Virus record (IMG/VR): IMGVR_UViG_3300044691_000253
Location: 1-62,609 of that record
Direction: 5' to 3' (one strand)
DNA: 62,609 nucleotides
DNA from: a virus
The notes beneath the pieces are model-generated. The model was not told the DNA's origin and did not search any database. It worked only from the letters and a program-made list of their open reading frames with translations. Positions 14,393-21,594 of this stretch are shown here, one piece after another; position 1 is the first letter of the stretch; each line of letters opens with the position of its first letter. Made by a program: the position numbers and the translations under genes.

Positions 14393-14779
14393 ATGGCTAA
14401 GACACGTCGCACCAAGCAGAACCGGTCGCCCGGCCGCGCATACCGCAACGCGAAGACCTACATCGTCGAGCAGGGCGACAAGGTCACGACCATCGGCATC
14501 CGGGGCCGCACCAAGGTCAAGCGCGTCACGGATGAGGCCGGGAAGCGTCTGACCTCGATCCGTGTGGTCGAGGAAGCCGTACAGACGCCCGCCAAGGGGG
14601 TCGGCGATCTCAAGCCCAAGGGCGTCTTCGTCGGCCGCGTCTACACAGGCGTGGCGCGCAGCAAGCCCTACCCCTATCGCAGCGTGAAGCGAGGGGCGGT
14701 CCCGGTTCCCCAGTCGAAGGGGCTGCTGGCGCGGGCGCGCAGGGCCGTCAAGCGCGTGGTCGTCGGAGAGGTCGCATGA
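14393..14779 (+). CDS. Hypothetical very basic protein (128 aa)
   Basis: GGAG ten bases before ATG. Lys/Arg-rich throughout (MAKTRRTKQNRSPGRAYRN and KRGAVPVPQSKGLLARARRA), compatible with nucleic-acid binding. Not recognised. Confidence 0.65.
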   Translation: MAKTRRTKQNRSPGRAYRNAKTYIVEQGDKVTTIGIRGRTKVKRVTDEAGKRLTSIRVVEEAVQTPAKGVGDLKPKGVFVGRVYTGVARSKPYPYRSVKRGAVPVPQSKGLLARARRAVKRVVVGEVA

Positions 14780-14853
14780 TCCCCGACTGGGTTTATCTGC
14801 TCGCGGGTTTCGCCGGGATAGCAGCACTCATCGCGCTAGGATGTGGCCAGTGA
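14776..14853 (+). CDS. Membrane microprotein (25 aa)
   Basis: ATGA overlap; MIPDWVYLLAGFAGIAALIA then LGCGQ: one hydrophobic helix ending in a lipobox-like LGC. GTGA overlap with the next gene. Confidence 0.5.
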   Translation: MIPDWVYLLAGFAGIAALIALGCGQ

Positions 14854-15059
14854 AACGGACCCAGTTCCAAGTCCTGCGGTCCATAGACTGCCTCGCCTCC
14901 GACCTGACGCTGTCGGGGCTACACGGCTACGCCCGGCGTCTCCGCCGGGCGCGAACCGAGATCGCAAATTTCGGAAAAATAGACCCGCGAAAAATCCAGC
15001 AATCAGCGGGGAAGTTCAGCCGGGCTGAGCGTGCTATTCTCCGGACCATCATGGAATAG
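14850..15059 (+). CDS. Hypothetical basic protein (69 aa)
   Basis: GTG start with AGGA eight bases upstream and a GTGA overlap. Helical, Arg-rich (YARRLRRARTEIANFGKID). Last rightward gene before the convergent cluster. Confidence 0.55.
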   Translation: MKRTQFQVLRSIDCLASDLTLSGLHGYARRLRRARTEIANFGKIDPRKIQQSAGKFSRAERAILRTIME

Positions 15060-15070
15060 CCCGACCCACG

Positions 15071-15150
15071 CCTCGCCCAACTGTTGCGAGGCGACCTTCC
15101 TTCGAACTCGATCGGTCGCCTCACGCTGGAGCCTAGCAAGCTCCAGCGTG
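15071..15150. other. Three clustered hairpins between convergent genes
   Basis: Arms GCCTCGC/GCGAGGC, GAGGCGACC/GGTCGCCTC (15088-15096 and 15114-15122) and CACGCTGGAGC/GCTCCAGCGTG (15122-15132 and 15140-15150) lie head to tail in 80 bases. The first two share bases, so they are alternatives. No T-tract follows on either strand. May terminate or stabilise the convergent transcripts, or encode a structured RNA. Confidence 0.5.
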
Positions 15151-15165
15151 ATCTCGTCTTGAAGG

Positions 15166-15351
15166 CTACCCATTTTTGTAGCAGTTCACTTGACCGCCCA
15201 CGCTCGCGCAATAGTAGGCGATGCAGTCGGCCTCGGGGTGCTGCTCGATCAGCTTGTTGAAATGCTTGTCGGCATAGGGACGATTGAAGTAGTGGTCTTG
15301 CGTGAAGTGCGCCTCGGGCGTGATCACGAGAAAGGTGAAACGTTCGGCCAT
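15166..15351 (-). CDS. Hypothetical protein, paralogue A (61 aa)
   Basis: GGAG seven bases before ATG; TGATG overlap with the gene upstream. Pattern FTFLVIT...YADKHFNKLIE...YCASVGGQVN matches its neighbour (FTLITLT...AAEKHFEACCA...YGASVGIVN), so the two are tandem duplicates. Function unknown. Confidence 0.65.
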   Translation of the reverse strand: MAERFTFLVITPEAHFTQDHYFNRPYADKHFNKLIEQHPEADCIAYYCASVGGQVNCYKNG

Positions 15352-15527
15352 CACTTTGCTCCAGTCTTAGAGTTGACGATGCCAACGCTGGCACCGTACA
15401 GGAAAACGGCGATCGGGGCCGGGGATTGCGCGCAGCACGCTTCGAAGTGCTTCTCCGCGGCCTCGCGTTTGCAGTAGAGCGTCTCGATTGCGAAGCTCTC
15501 ATCGGTCAGTGTGATCAACGTGAACAC
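15351..15527 (-). CDS. Hypothetical protein, paralogue B (58 aa)
   Basis: GTG start four to five bases after GGGGG. Reads MFTLITLTDESFAIETLYCK and ends ASVGIVNSKTGAK. Same length and same conserved positions as the downstream gene. Confidence 0.65.
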   Translation of the reverse strand: MFTLITLTDESFAIETLYCKREAAEKHFEACCAQSPAPIAVFLYGASVGIVNSKTGAK

Positions 15528-15538
15528 GGAACCCCCTT

Positions 15539-15850
15539 TCAGAAGTTGGCGCTGTCATCGAACGCGAACTCACGCACGGGTTGGGTCTCGTCTCCCTCGG
15601 CGAAGAAGACGACATCACCCGGGGCGACCTCGTCCCGGGCTCGGCGATCCCAAAAGCGGTGGACGAAGTCCGGCTTGCCGAACGTCTTCACCGCAGTCAG
15701 GTAGCGATCATCTTTGAAGCCCACGAAGTGATAGCAGCCGCGCTCTTCGTATCGCGTGCCCATCACCGAGTTGTTCCAAGCCTGTCGGGTCATCACGACC
15801 GCACCATCGGCGCGGACCTCGATCACCCCATCAGCTATTAACTTTTCCAT
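15539..15850 (-). CDS. Hypothetical protein (103 aa)
   Basis: MEKLIADGVIEVRADGAVVM start; strand-rich N-terminus, Trp/Phe-rich middle, ends FAFDDSANF. Overlaps the upstream gene by 20 bases. Unknown. Confidence 0.6.
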   Translation of the reverse strand: MEKLIADGVIEVRADGAVVMTRQAWNNSVMGTRYEERGCYHFVGFKDDRYLTAVKTFGKPDFVHRFWDRRARDEVAPGDVVFFAEGDETQPVREFAFDDSANF

Positions 15851-16100
15851 TGTAGCGTTCCTCGATCGTCTCGCAGGCGGCCTTGCACCTCGTCAGGGTT
15901 CTCCCCCCCCCCCACGTGATGCTGTGGCCTCCGTGGATGTAGCCCTCCGTCGCGTCGCGAGCGGTGTATCCGAACGTCCCGCCATAGTCGCTGGCCCAGA
16001 CGATGTGATACGTCCGATCGGCAGACTTCGCCGTGTACTCATAGATCGGCTTGCCAAAGTGCTCGCCGTCGCGCTCGCGTGTCCATGTCAACATAGTCAT
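15831..16100 (-). CDS. Hypothetical protein containing a poly-G tract (89 aa)
   Basis: ATGA start (MTMLTWTRERDGEHFGKPIY). Looks like a small strand-rich domain. Codons for WGGGR near residue 67 form an unbroken run of eleven G on the coding strand (11 C at 15903-15913 of the given strand), a likely slippage site; a one-base change would truncate or alter the last ~20 residues. Confidence 0.6.
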   Translation of the reverse strand: MTMLTWTRERDGEHFGKPIYEYTAKSADRTYHIVWASDYGGTFGYTARDATEGYIHGGHSITWGGGRTLTRCKAACETIEERYNGKVNS

Positions 16101-16321
16101 TTCTCGCCTGTCCCTCCCGTCATGAAAACGTATTCGATTGCGTAGGCCAGATAGCCCGGAACGTTCTCTTGCTTGAGCTTGCGGTTGATCTCGGGCATGC
16201 CCGGGATGATGACCTCGGCGAGTATGCGCGTGTGAAAGTTCGCGCGATCAGTCCGCCAAATCTTGACAGCAGTGCTAATCTGCTCAGGCGTCAGGAACTC
16301 GCGGAGACTGGTCATGGTCAT
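16097..16321 (-). CDS. Hypothetical protein (74 aa)
   Basis: GGAGGG immediately upstream of the ATG, which overlaps the preceding stop (ATGA). MTMTSLREFLTPEQISTAVK begins a helical protein with no recognised family. Confidence 0.6.
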   Translation of the reverse strand: MTMTSLREFLTPEQISTAVKIWRTDRANFHTRILAEVIIPGMPEINRKLKQENVPGYLAYAIEYVFMTGGTGEK

Positions 16322-16488
16322 GAGCCCTCCAGTGGTGTCACGTAGTAAATCTCTCGGGCCACGAGCCGGGGCTTCCCGGCCACACTCAAGACCCGCGTGT
16401 CTAGCTCGCGGACGATCCGAACAAGCCCCCTCGCCTCTTGACGCCGGGCCTTGGCCTTCTCCGCGGAAGTCGTTGCTATCGTTTCCAT
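16318..16488 (-). CDS. Hypothetical basic protein (56 aa)
   Basis: Promoter-proximal gene of the minus-strand cluster: METIATTSAEKAKARRQEAR then a helix and LVAREIYYVTPLEGS. Ends in ATGA overlap with the next gene. The ribosome site is weak (GGTCTC region). Confidence 0.55.
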   Translation of the reverse strand: METIATTSAEKAKARRQEARGLVRIVRELDTRVLSVAGKPRLVAREIYYVTPLEGS

Positions 16489-16539
16489 GGAGAGACCATA
16501 CCGGACAGGGCCGGGAGTGCAAGAAGGAACCCGGCCTAT

Positions 16540-16551
16540 GGTTTACAAACC
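16540..16551. promoter_or_regulatory. Inverted repeat between divergent genes
   Basis: GGTTT-AC-AAACC, a perfect 5-bp-arm dyad midway between the minus gene at 16488 and the plus gene at 16666. Candidate operator for the divergent promoters. Confidence 0.35.
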
Positions 16552-16585
16552 CTAAAGACTGTTGCAGGATGGCTGTTAGGGAGGT

Positions 16586-16654
16586 GTTAACCATTGCCAA
16601 CGGTTTGCCTTGTGCCCCCGTCAGGGACAGGCTACATCAGGGCATCAGCAACGA
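16586..16654 (+). repeat. 69-bp duplicated leader, copy 1
   Basis: Begins GTTAACCATTGCCAACGG and ends GGGCATCAGCAACGA, 11 bases before the ATG at 16666. 60 of 69 positions match copy 2 exactly 480 bp downstream. Both copies could hold TTGnnn, 17 bp, TACATC, a promoter-like pair. The position directly before two genes points to a shared promoter or regulatory leader. Confidence 0.75.
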
Positions 16655-16665
16655 AGGACTACCCG

Positions 16666-17070
16666 ATGTCACAGTTTCGCGTCTACTTCTACAACGCCGT
16701 GACCCGTCAGGAGATGACGGACTACGAGGGCAACGGCAAAACGTGGATGTCGCTCGGCGGCAACGCCCTGAATGCCAAGGGCCAGTTCGTGCGCGGCACT
16801 GCCACCGAAGTCGGCTTCGCGAACTACGCGAGCCTCTCGAAGGTGAGCGGCGAGAAGCGCGTCACGGCGGCGGACTTCGATCATCCGGTCGCGGTCAAGG
16901 TTTGGTATGGCCCCTCGCGTGAGGACAACGAGAGCGTCGAATGGCGCAAGCTCGTCGCCTCGAATGCGTTCGCCACTTCGGACGCGGTCCACGTGTTCAA
17001 GCCGGGGAGCCGCGACGCGAAGGCCGCCGAGGCCGAGTATGCACCCAAGAAGGCGTTAAGGAAGCGTTAA
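16666..17070 (+). CDS. Hypothetical protein (134 aa)
   Basis: ATG after the duplicated leader: MSQFRVYFYNAVTRQEMTDY. Strand-rich with Lys/Ala-rich C-terminal tail (EYAPKKALRKR). Its stop codon is the first part of leader copy 2 (GTTAACC). No recognised fold; an abundant DNA-binding or virion protein would fit, but there is no direct evidence. Confidence 0.65.
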   Translation: MSQFRVYFYNAVTRQEMTDYEGNGKTWMSLGGNALNAKGQFVRGTATEVGFANYASLSKVSGEKRVTAADFDHPVAVKVWYGPSREDNESVEWRKLVASNAFATSDAVHVFKPGSRDAKAAEAEYAPKKALRKR

Positions 17071-17134
17071 CCACCGCCAGCGGATTGGCTTGCGGCCCCG
17101 TCAGGGACGGGCTACATCAGGGTATCAGCAACGA
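17066..17134 (+). repeat. 69-bp duplicated leader, copy 2
   Basis: Begins GTTAACCACCGCCAGCGG, ends GGGTATCAGCAACGA, 9 bases before the ATG at 17144. Contains CCCGTC-AGG-GACGGG, a 6-bp hairpin that has one mismatch in copy 1. Confidence 0.75.
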
Positions 17135-17143
17135 GGCGACCCA

Positions 17144-17419
17144 ATGACCAATGAAAAAGAGCTTCCCTACACCGTCGATCTCACGGAGCTTCGCCTCGCC
17201 GACATTGTCGAGCTTTTCGATGGCCCCTTCGGGACCGCCGTCGTGACGCAAATCACAGCGGACGAAGTGATCCTCCACCGCCCCTTTGGCGTGACTGGCG
17301 ATTTCAGTTACACGGGCGGCGTCCCCTACTCGGTCGGCAACGAGGTTTGCAAATACCTTCTTGCCAGCACCAAGGGTCACTACAAGTTCAAAGTCTGGCA
17401 GAGGAAGGACCTCCGCTGA
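17144..17419 (+). CDS. Hypothetical protein (91 aa)
   Basis: MTNEKELPYTVDLTELRLAD...; strand-rich small domain with a Cys near the C-terminus. Preceded by leader copy 2 and ends in TGATG with the RHH gene. Unknown. Confidence 0.65.
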   Translation: MTNEKELPYTVDLTELRLADIVELFDGPFGTAVVTQITADEVILHRPFGVTGDFSYTGGVPYSVGNEVCKYLLASTKGHYKFKVWQRKDLR

Positions 17420-17625
17420 TGGTAGGCCGCCCGCGCATATACAAAACGGATGAAGAGCGCTTGGCCGCGAAGAAGGCGGCCAAGCAGAAGTTCAAGAACG
17501 TCACCCTAGACGCTGACCTCGTGGACGCGCTCAACCTCGTCTCCGACAAGCTGGAGCCCGAACTCGGGTTTCGGCCGACGCTATCTCAAACCGTTCGCCA
17601 CCTCATCAAGAAAGACCACCGATGA
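17419..17625 (+). CDS. Ribbon-helix-helix type regulator with AT-hook-like GRPR (68 aa)
   Basis: Starts MVGRPRIYKTDEERLAAKKA; GRPR resembles an AT-hook and is common at the N-terminus of phage and plasmid RHH proteins. Then FKNVTLDADLVDALNLVSDK forms the strand and first helix and PTLSQTVRHLIKK the second helix, as in Arc/CopG-type repressors. Likely dimeric DNA-binding regulator; its targets could include the palindromes at 6.5 kb or the leaders just upstream (inference). Confidence 0.65.
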   Translation: MVGRPRIYKTDEERLAAKKAAKQKFKNVTLDADLVDALNLVSDKLEPELGFRPTLSQTVRHLIKKDHR

Positions 17626-18089
17626 CCAACATTTTTGATCAGCTTGCACGATGCAAGCCTGTCAACAAGCAGGCGGGGATCGTCACGAGCGGCGCGACGA
17701 AGGCCCCTGTCTGGAATGATGACGTGATCAAGTACAACGCGGAGAAGCTTCGCCTGCAACAGCAAGAGGCGTTCAACCGGGTTGCGAACACCTACGTCAA
17801 AGAACTCGCCCGCGCATCCCATGGCAACTACTACGCCAAGGACTTCGTCGGGTTCGCGCGAAAGAAGATCAGAAAGGGTGAGTGGACCCCCGGCATCGAC
17901 GCGCACGCGCCGAAGAAGTGGGTCGGCTTGAACCCCAAGAAGGCTAGGGCCGTGGCCACAAGCCCGGGTCCGGGTCGGATCAACAAGAAGGCCAGACGCG
18001 AAGCCCGCGTTATGGCTGCGATGAGTGTAACCTGTCCGGGGCTCGCCGAGCAATGGACCAACGCGGAGACTATGACATGCGACGCCTGA
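17622..18089 (+). CDS. Hypothetical basic protein (155 aa)
   Basis: ATGA overlap with the RHH gene. Helical, Lys-rich (ARKKIRKGEW, INKKARREARVM). No recognised family. Confidence 0.6.
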   Translation: MTNIFDQLARCKPVNKQAGIVTSGATKAPVWNDDVIKYNAEKLRLQQQEAFNRVANTYVKELARASHGNYYAKDFVGFARKKIRKGEWTPGIDAHAPKKWVGLNPKKARAVATSPGPGRINKKARREARVMAAMSVTCPGLAEQWTNAETMTCDA

Positions 18090-18457
18090 TCCTCGCGGCT
18101 CTCGCCGCAACCGCCCTGCTCGCCACTCCGGCCAGCGCGCGGGACTACTGGAATGGTTCGGGCTTCTCGCTCGACCATAACTTCCACTCGCCCTATGACA
18201 ACCTGTTCCGGTCCTATGGCGGCGTCGGCGGCCGGGGCTACTCCGGTCCGTCACACGGTGGCACTATCAACGTGCCGAGCGGATACTTCGAGACCGACCG
18301 ACCCGGTGTCGAGGTTCCGGAGCTTCAATCGGAGCGCGCTGCTCGTGAGGACAACGAGCGCGCAATCGCGAAGGCCCGAGCCGGTCAACTCGAATGTCGG
18401 CCCGTGGTCATCTATGGCGACACGGTCGTCGTGCATCGCGCGCTGGGATGTCGGTGA
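18077..18457 (+). CDS. Exported protein with signal peptide (126 aa)
   Basis: Begins MRRLILAALAATALLATPAS with cleavage expected after ASA (type I signal). The mature part is Gly/Tyr/Ser-rich (YGGVGGRGYSGPSHGG) and has a Cys pair (LECRP, ALGCR). GGAG eight bases before ATG. Probably periplasmic; role unknown. Confidence 0.7.
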   Translation: MRRLILAALAATALLATPASARDYWNGSGFSLDHNFHSPYDNLFRSYGGVGGRGYSGPSHGGTINVPSGYFETDRPGVEVPELQSERAAREDNERAIAKARAGQLECRPVVIYGDTVVVHRALGCR

Positions 18458-18669
18458 TGATCAAGATCACAACCGACCTCGTCGTTGACGCTGCGCGCAT
18501 CACACAGAAAATCTATGAAGCGAACGCCATCAAGTTGGCGTCGCACAACCACATGGACAGCGCTCTCGTCGAGATCAAACGCGCCGTGGTCATGATGTCG
18601 CTTGCCAACGACGATGATCTGTGCGAGATGCTCGCCGGGCGTATCCACCAACTAGGACACGGAACATGA
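18457..18669 (+). CDS. Hypothetical protein (70 aa)
   Basis: TGATG junction; MIKITTDLVVDAARITQKIY and a His-containing helix. Unknown. Confidence 0.6.
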   Translation: MIKITTDLVVDAARITQKIYEANAIKLASHNHMDSALVEIKRAVVMMSLANDDDLCEMLAGRIHQLGHGT

Positions 18670-18968
18670 GCCTCTGGATGAAACCGAAATATTTCGGCGA
18701 CGCTGTTCGTGGCAAGCTACTCAAGCGCGGTACCGGGCGCGGTACCGAGCTTGGCGGCATCCGGATCGAGCAGTACGAGGCCATCGTGCGCGTCGCGGCG
18801 TTCCTTCCGAGGCTGACCAAGGAACGGCACTTCCTGCACGCCGAACCGGCCGACGAGTTATTTGATAAGTGGCTCGGCGAGGCCTACGAGGCGGGCTGGC
18901 AAAACGTGCTGGAAGATACGCCCGGCGACGAGTTGACCATCGACTGGAGCACAGGAGGGCGCGGGTGA
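18666..18968 (+). CDS. Hypothetical protein (100 aa)
   Basis: ATGA start (MSLWMKPKYFGDAVRGKLLK). Alpha/beta protein ending DWSTGGRG. Unknown. Confidence 0.6.
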   Translation: MSLWMKPKYFGDAVRGKLLKRGTGRGTELGGIRIEQYEAIVRVAAFLPRLTKERHFLHAEPADELFDKWLGEAYEAGWQNVLEDTPGDELTIDWSTGGRG

Positions 18969-19234
18969 TGGCTGATCTTCTGAAAGCGGGCGCACGCAAA
19001 CCGCGCATCCTCAAGGGCGTATGCTACACCGGCAACAACTACGACAGCAACGAAGCGCACGAGCCCGGCGTCATGCCCGGGATGTGCTACGAATTGACCG
19101 TGGACGGCAGCGACGCCCGCTACACGGCACGCCTGACCGAGGTCGAGATGCTACACACAATTCAGGAATGGTTGACAAAGTTCAACGCGCATCAGGCGCA
19201 TCAGCGGAGGAAAAATGTCGAACGCAAATCTTGA
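18968..19234 (+). CDS. Hypothetical protein (88 aa)
   Basis: TGATG start; two Cys in strand-like regions (GVCYTG, GMCYEL) and a C-terminal helix. Unknown. Confidence 0.6.
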   Translation: MADLLKAGARKPRILKGVCYTGNNYDSNEAHEPGVMPGMCYELTVDGSDARYTARLTEVEMLHTIQEWLTKFNAHQAHQRRKNVERKS

Positions 19235-19511
19235 AGAGACGATCCGCGATCTCGCGGCGCGTGGCGAGCTAAGTCACATATCGTTGTCGCCGTCGCAAAA
19301 CGGAAAGCTCTGGCGCGCATCGTTCACAATGTGCTCGAAGTTCGGCGTCAGTTTCGGCGAGGACGAGGACCCGATCAAAGCCTTGATGCTCGCATGCACG
19401 ACGGCGAAGATGGCGCCGAGGCACGTCGGGAAGCACTCGCCGATCATCGATCACAACCCGCACGAGGTCAGCGCTCCCCCGGTGACCGAGGATGTCGAAG
19501 ACCTGATGTAG
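19215..19511 (+). CDS. Hypothetical protein with EDLM C-terminal tail (98 aa)
   Basis: GGAGG four bases before ATG. The middle (FTMCSKFGVSFGEDEDPIKALMLA) looks like a small alpha/beta domain. Ends VTEDVEDLM, nearly the same tail as the 72-aa protein at 331-549. Confidence 0.65.
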   Translation: MSNANLEETIRDLAARGELSHISLSPSQNGKLWRASFTMCSKFGVSFGEDEDPIKALMLACTTAKMAPRHVGKHSPIIDHNPHEVSAPPVTEDVEDLM

Positions 19512-19548
19512 GATGCTAGTTGTTCGGATGTCGCGTCTGGGGTATTCT
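19511..19548 (+). promoter_or_regulatory. Late-promoter-like element 1
   Basis: GGATGCTAGTTGTTC, 17 bp, TATTCT. First of five sites with identical 38-bp architecture. Predicted start about 25 bases before the 19581 gene. A 7-bp hairpin (TCTGGGG/CCCCAGA) overlaps the -10. Confidence 0.7.
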
Positions 19549-19580
19549 CTGCCCCAGATTTGACATCCGGGAGGCCGATC

Positions 19581-19820
19581 ATGGCCAAGCTCACTGCCAA
19601 GAAGCGCGACGCGCTGCCCAAGGGGAAGTTCGCGCTCCCCGGCAAGATGGGCAAGCCCGGGAAATACCCGGTCGAAGACAAGGCCCACGCGGCCGACGCG
19701 AAGGGCCGTGCGACCCAGATGGTCGCCAAGGGCAAGCTATCCCCCGCGCAGGCGTCGAAGATCAAGCACAAGGCCGACGCTGTCCTCGGGAAACACGATT
19801 GCTCTTACCACAACGCCTGA
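19581..19820 (+). CDS. DUF6582-like small protein (79 aa)
   Basis: MAKLTAKKRDALPKGKFALP, then the pattern YPVEDKAHAADAKGRA and LSPAQASKIKHKADAVLG: this LPxxxFAxP..YPIxDxxHAxxA layout is that of small phage and bacterial proteins in the DUF6582 family, often encoded next to head genes. GGGAGG six bases before ATG. First gene behind promoter element 1. Biochemical role unknown. Confidence 0.7.
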   Translation: MAKLTAKKRDALPKGKFALPGKMGKPGKYPVEDKAHAADAKGRATQMVAKGKLSPAQASKIKHKADAVLGKHDCSYHNA

Positions 19821-19846
19821 CCGCACAAGCTCAAAGGATTAGATCG

Positions 19847-20224
19847 ATGAAAGACCCATTGGGACACGGCAGCAATGCCGGAGCGCACGCCGCGGGCACC
19901 GTAAGCACGCCGAAGCTACAGCGTCGCCACTTCGAGGCGATTGCCGCGGACTTGAAGGCCAAGAACGCCTCGCCGGACGAAGTCAAGGCGATGGCCGACA
20001 AGCTCGCCACGACCAATCCCGGCTTCCGGCGCGATTTCTTCGTTGCTGCTGCGACCGGCGGCGATTATCGTTTCAAAGGACCGGGCAAAAATTCGGCAGC
20101 CGTGCAGAAGAAAGTGTCCAAATTGACCCCGGTGCAGTCAGAGAACGCGCCGTTCCATTCGCGGCTCGGCAAAGCAGCGGGGCACTCGTACCTTGATCCC
20201 CACGATCCGAGGGCAAAACGATGA
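19847..20224 (+). CDS. MKDxxGHGSN-tagged protein 1 (125 aa)
   Basis: N-terminus MKDPLGHGSNAGAHAAG, the first of five proteins with this opening. The body has a helical segment (HFEAIAADLKAKNASPDEVK) and ends in a His/Pro-rich tail. AAGGA eight bases before ATG. Position just before the terminase genes suggests a virion or morphogenesis role (inference). Confidence 0.7.
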   Translation: MKDPLGHGSNAGAHAAGTVSTPKLQRRHFEAIAADLKAKNASPDEVKAMADKLATTNPGFRRDFFVAAATGGDYRFKGPGKNSAAVQKKVSKLTPVQSENAPFHSRLGKAAGHSYLDPHDPRAKR

Positions 20225-20544
20225 AGGACGCGCTCGGACATGGAAGCAATGCGACCGGCGCTGCCGCGCTCGCCAGCGGGCCGAAGTCAGCGCCCGTACC
20301 CGTTCACTCGGCGATGGCCAACGTCATCCCGGACAAGGCGTGGCGGCTGACGATGCCGCTTTCGAACTACACCGGACAGGTTCAAGACATGCTCGGCATG
20401 TGGGCCGGTACTCAGACCCCAACGAAGCTAACCGCCGCTGAGACCAAGCAAGTCAGCGACGCATACGAGAGTGGCTTTCGGGACTGGCGAACCTTGGCGG
20501 GCAACCTACATTCACAGCGCCACGCCTCCGGGGCACCCCACTGA
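20221..20544 (+). CDS. MKDxxGHGSN-tagged protein 2 (107 aa)
   Basis: ATGA start; MKDALGHGSNATGAAAL then LASGPKSAPVPVHSAMA, a second peptide also present in the 131-aa protein at 20741. C-terminal helix (KQVSDAYESGFRDWRTLAG). Unknown function. Confidence 0.7.
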   Translation: MKDALGHGSNATGAAALASGPKSAPVPVHSAMANVIPDKAWRLTMPLSNYTGQVQDMLGMWAGTQTPTKLTAAETKQVSDAYESGFRDWRTLAGNLHSQRHASGAPH

Positions 20545-20561
20545 GATGAAGGGTACCCAAG

Positions 20562-20744
20562 ATGGCCCGCAAGAAAAAGACGGCGAAAGAAATCAGTGAC
20601 GAAGTCGCGGCGGATGCACTACGCGGAGGCGGCCAGTCTGGCCCGATGCCTACGCATCCTGCAATGGCGACGACCGATCCCGACGCCGACGCAACCGATG
20701 CCGCTCAAGACGACGGCGACTTTGACGAGGATAGAACCCAATGA
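20562..20744 (+). CDS. Small acidic protein with PxPTHPAMA motif (60 aa)
   Basis: MARKKKTAKEISDEVAADAL, then QSGPMPTHPAMATTDPD (related to the SGPKSAPxPVHxxMA peptide of its neighbours) and an acidic end. Probably disordered. Unknown. Confidence 0.6.
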   Translation: MARKKKTAKEISDEVAADALRGGGQSGPMPTHPAMATTDPDADATDAAQDDGDFDEDRTQ

Positions 20745-21136
20745 AGGACGCAAAAGGCCACGGTAGCAACACGGGCACGCAAGGCATGCGGCTCGTGAAG
20801 ACGCATGTGCTTGGTCCGCACTCGGCGAAGGTCTACAACAACCCGGAGTGGGGCGAGAAGGTCGTCAAGACTTTCCGCGACGGCGTCTATCAGCCGAAGA
20901 ACGATTATCACACTGACGACCTCGCCGACGCGCACGGCACCGCGATGTCGCAATTGAACCGCTGGAGCGATCAGGGTGCCAAGGCATCCCTTGCGAGCGG
21001 CCCGAAGTCGGCCCCGGCCCCTGTCCATGACAGTATGGCTGGCGGACACGGAAGTGACTGGAGCACCGGCCCAGCAAGGCAGTCGCAGCCGCAGCCGCAG
21101 GATGCATGGAGCAAAACCCCGGGCGGCGACCGATAA
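20741..21136 (+). CDS. MKDxxGHGSN-tagged protein 3 (131 aa)
   Basis: MKDAKGHGSNTGTQGM opening, a central folded-looking part, then SLASGPKSAPAPVHDSMAG and a Gln/Pro tail. ATGA start. Shares both peptides with protein 2. Confidence 0.7.
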   Translation: MKDAKGHGSNTGTQGMRLVKTHVLGPHSAKVYNNPEWGEKVVKTFRDGVYQPKNDYHTDDLADAHGTAMSQLNRWSDQGAKASLASGPKSAPAPVHDSMAGGHGSDWSTGPARQSQPQPQDAWSKTPGGDR

Positions 21137-21361
21137 GTGGCGCAGAGATTTCCAAAGCACTCGCACACGACCGGCGTCTCGATCTTGGTGCCACATTCGA
21201 AATTTACTCCAACGCCGACGATGTCGCCGTTGGAGATCGCGTTTCATAAAGGCCGCGAGGCGAAGCGTCTCGGGCGACCGGCGGATAATCCGCACAGCGA
21301 GTTTCTTTTGCCCAACGATGGGGCGCTCGCATCGGAGTGGGACAGAGGATACAATTTATGA
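21137..21361 (+). CDS. Small protein resembling ribosome-modulation-factor-like phage proteins (74 aa)
   Basis: C-terminal half AFHKGREAKRLGRPADNPHS then ASEWDRGYNL follows the A..GxxA...G....NP.....W..G pattern of small RMF-like/CrpP-like phage proteins. GTG start directly after the previous stop; ATG at 21221 is the alternative. Confidence 0.5.
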   Translation: MAQRFPKHSHTTGVSILVPHSKFTPTPTMSPLEIAFHKGREAKRLGRPADNPHSEFLLPNDGALASEWDRGYNL

Positions 21362-21594
21362 AAGACCCATTAGGACACGGCAGCAATGGCAAGGGCGCGT
21401 TCGGCCCGGCCAAGCATCAGTTCAAGGTCGAGAAGCACATCGCTTTTCACGGCTTGACCGCCGCGGGCCAGAAGGTCACCACCACTGGCAACGTCTGGCA
21501 GAAGGTCGGCGCGAGCGGGCGCCGCGCTGTCGCGGAGAAGCTCGCGCTCTTCGAACGCATGGACAACAAAAACTCACGTGTGAGGATCAAATAA
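21358..21594 (+). CDS. MKDxxGHGSN-tagged protein 4 (78 aa)
   Basis: MKDPLGHGSNGKGAFGP and a short basic folded part (KVTTTGNVWQKVGASGRRAV). ATGA start. Unknown. Confidence 0.7.
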   Translation: MKDPLGHGSNGKGAFGPAKHQFKVEKHIAFHGLTAAGQKVTTTGNVWQKVGASGRRAVAEKLALFERMDNKNSRVRIK

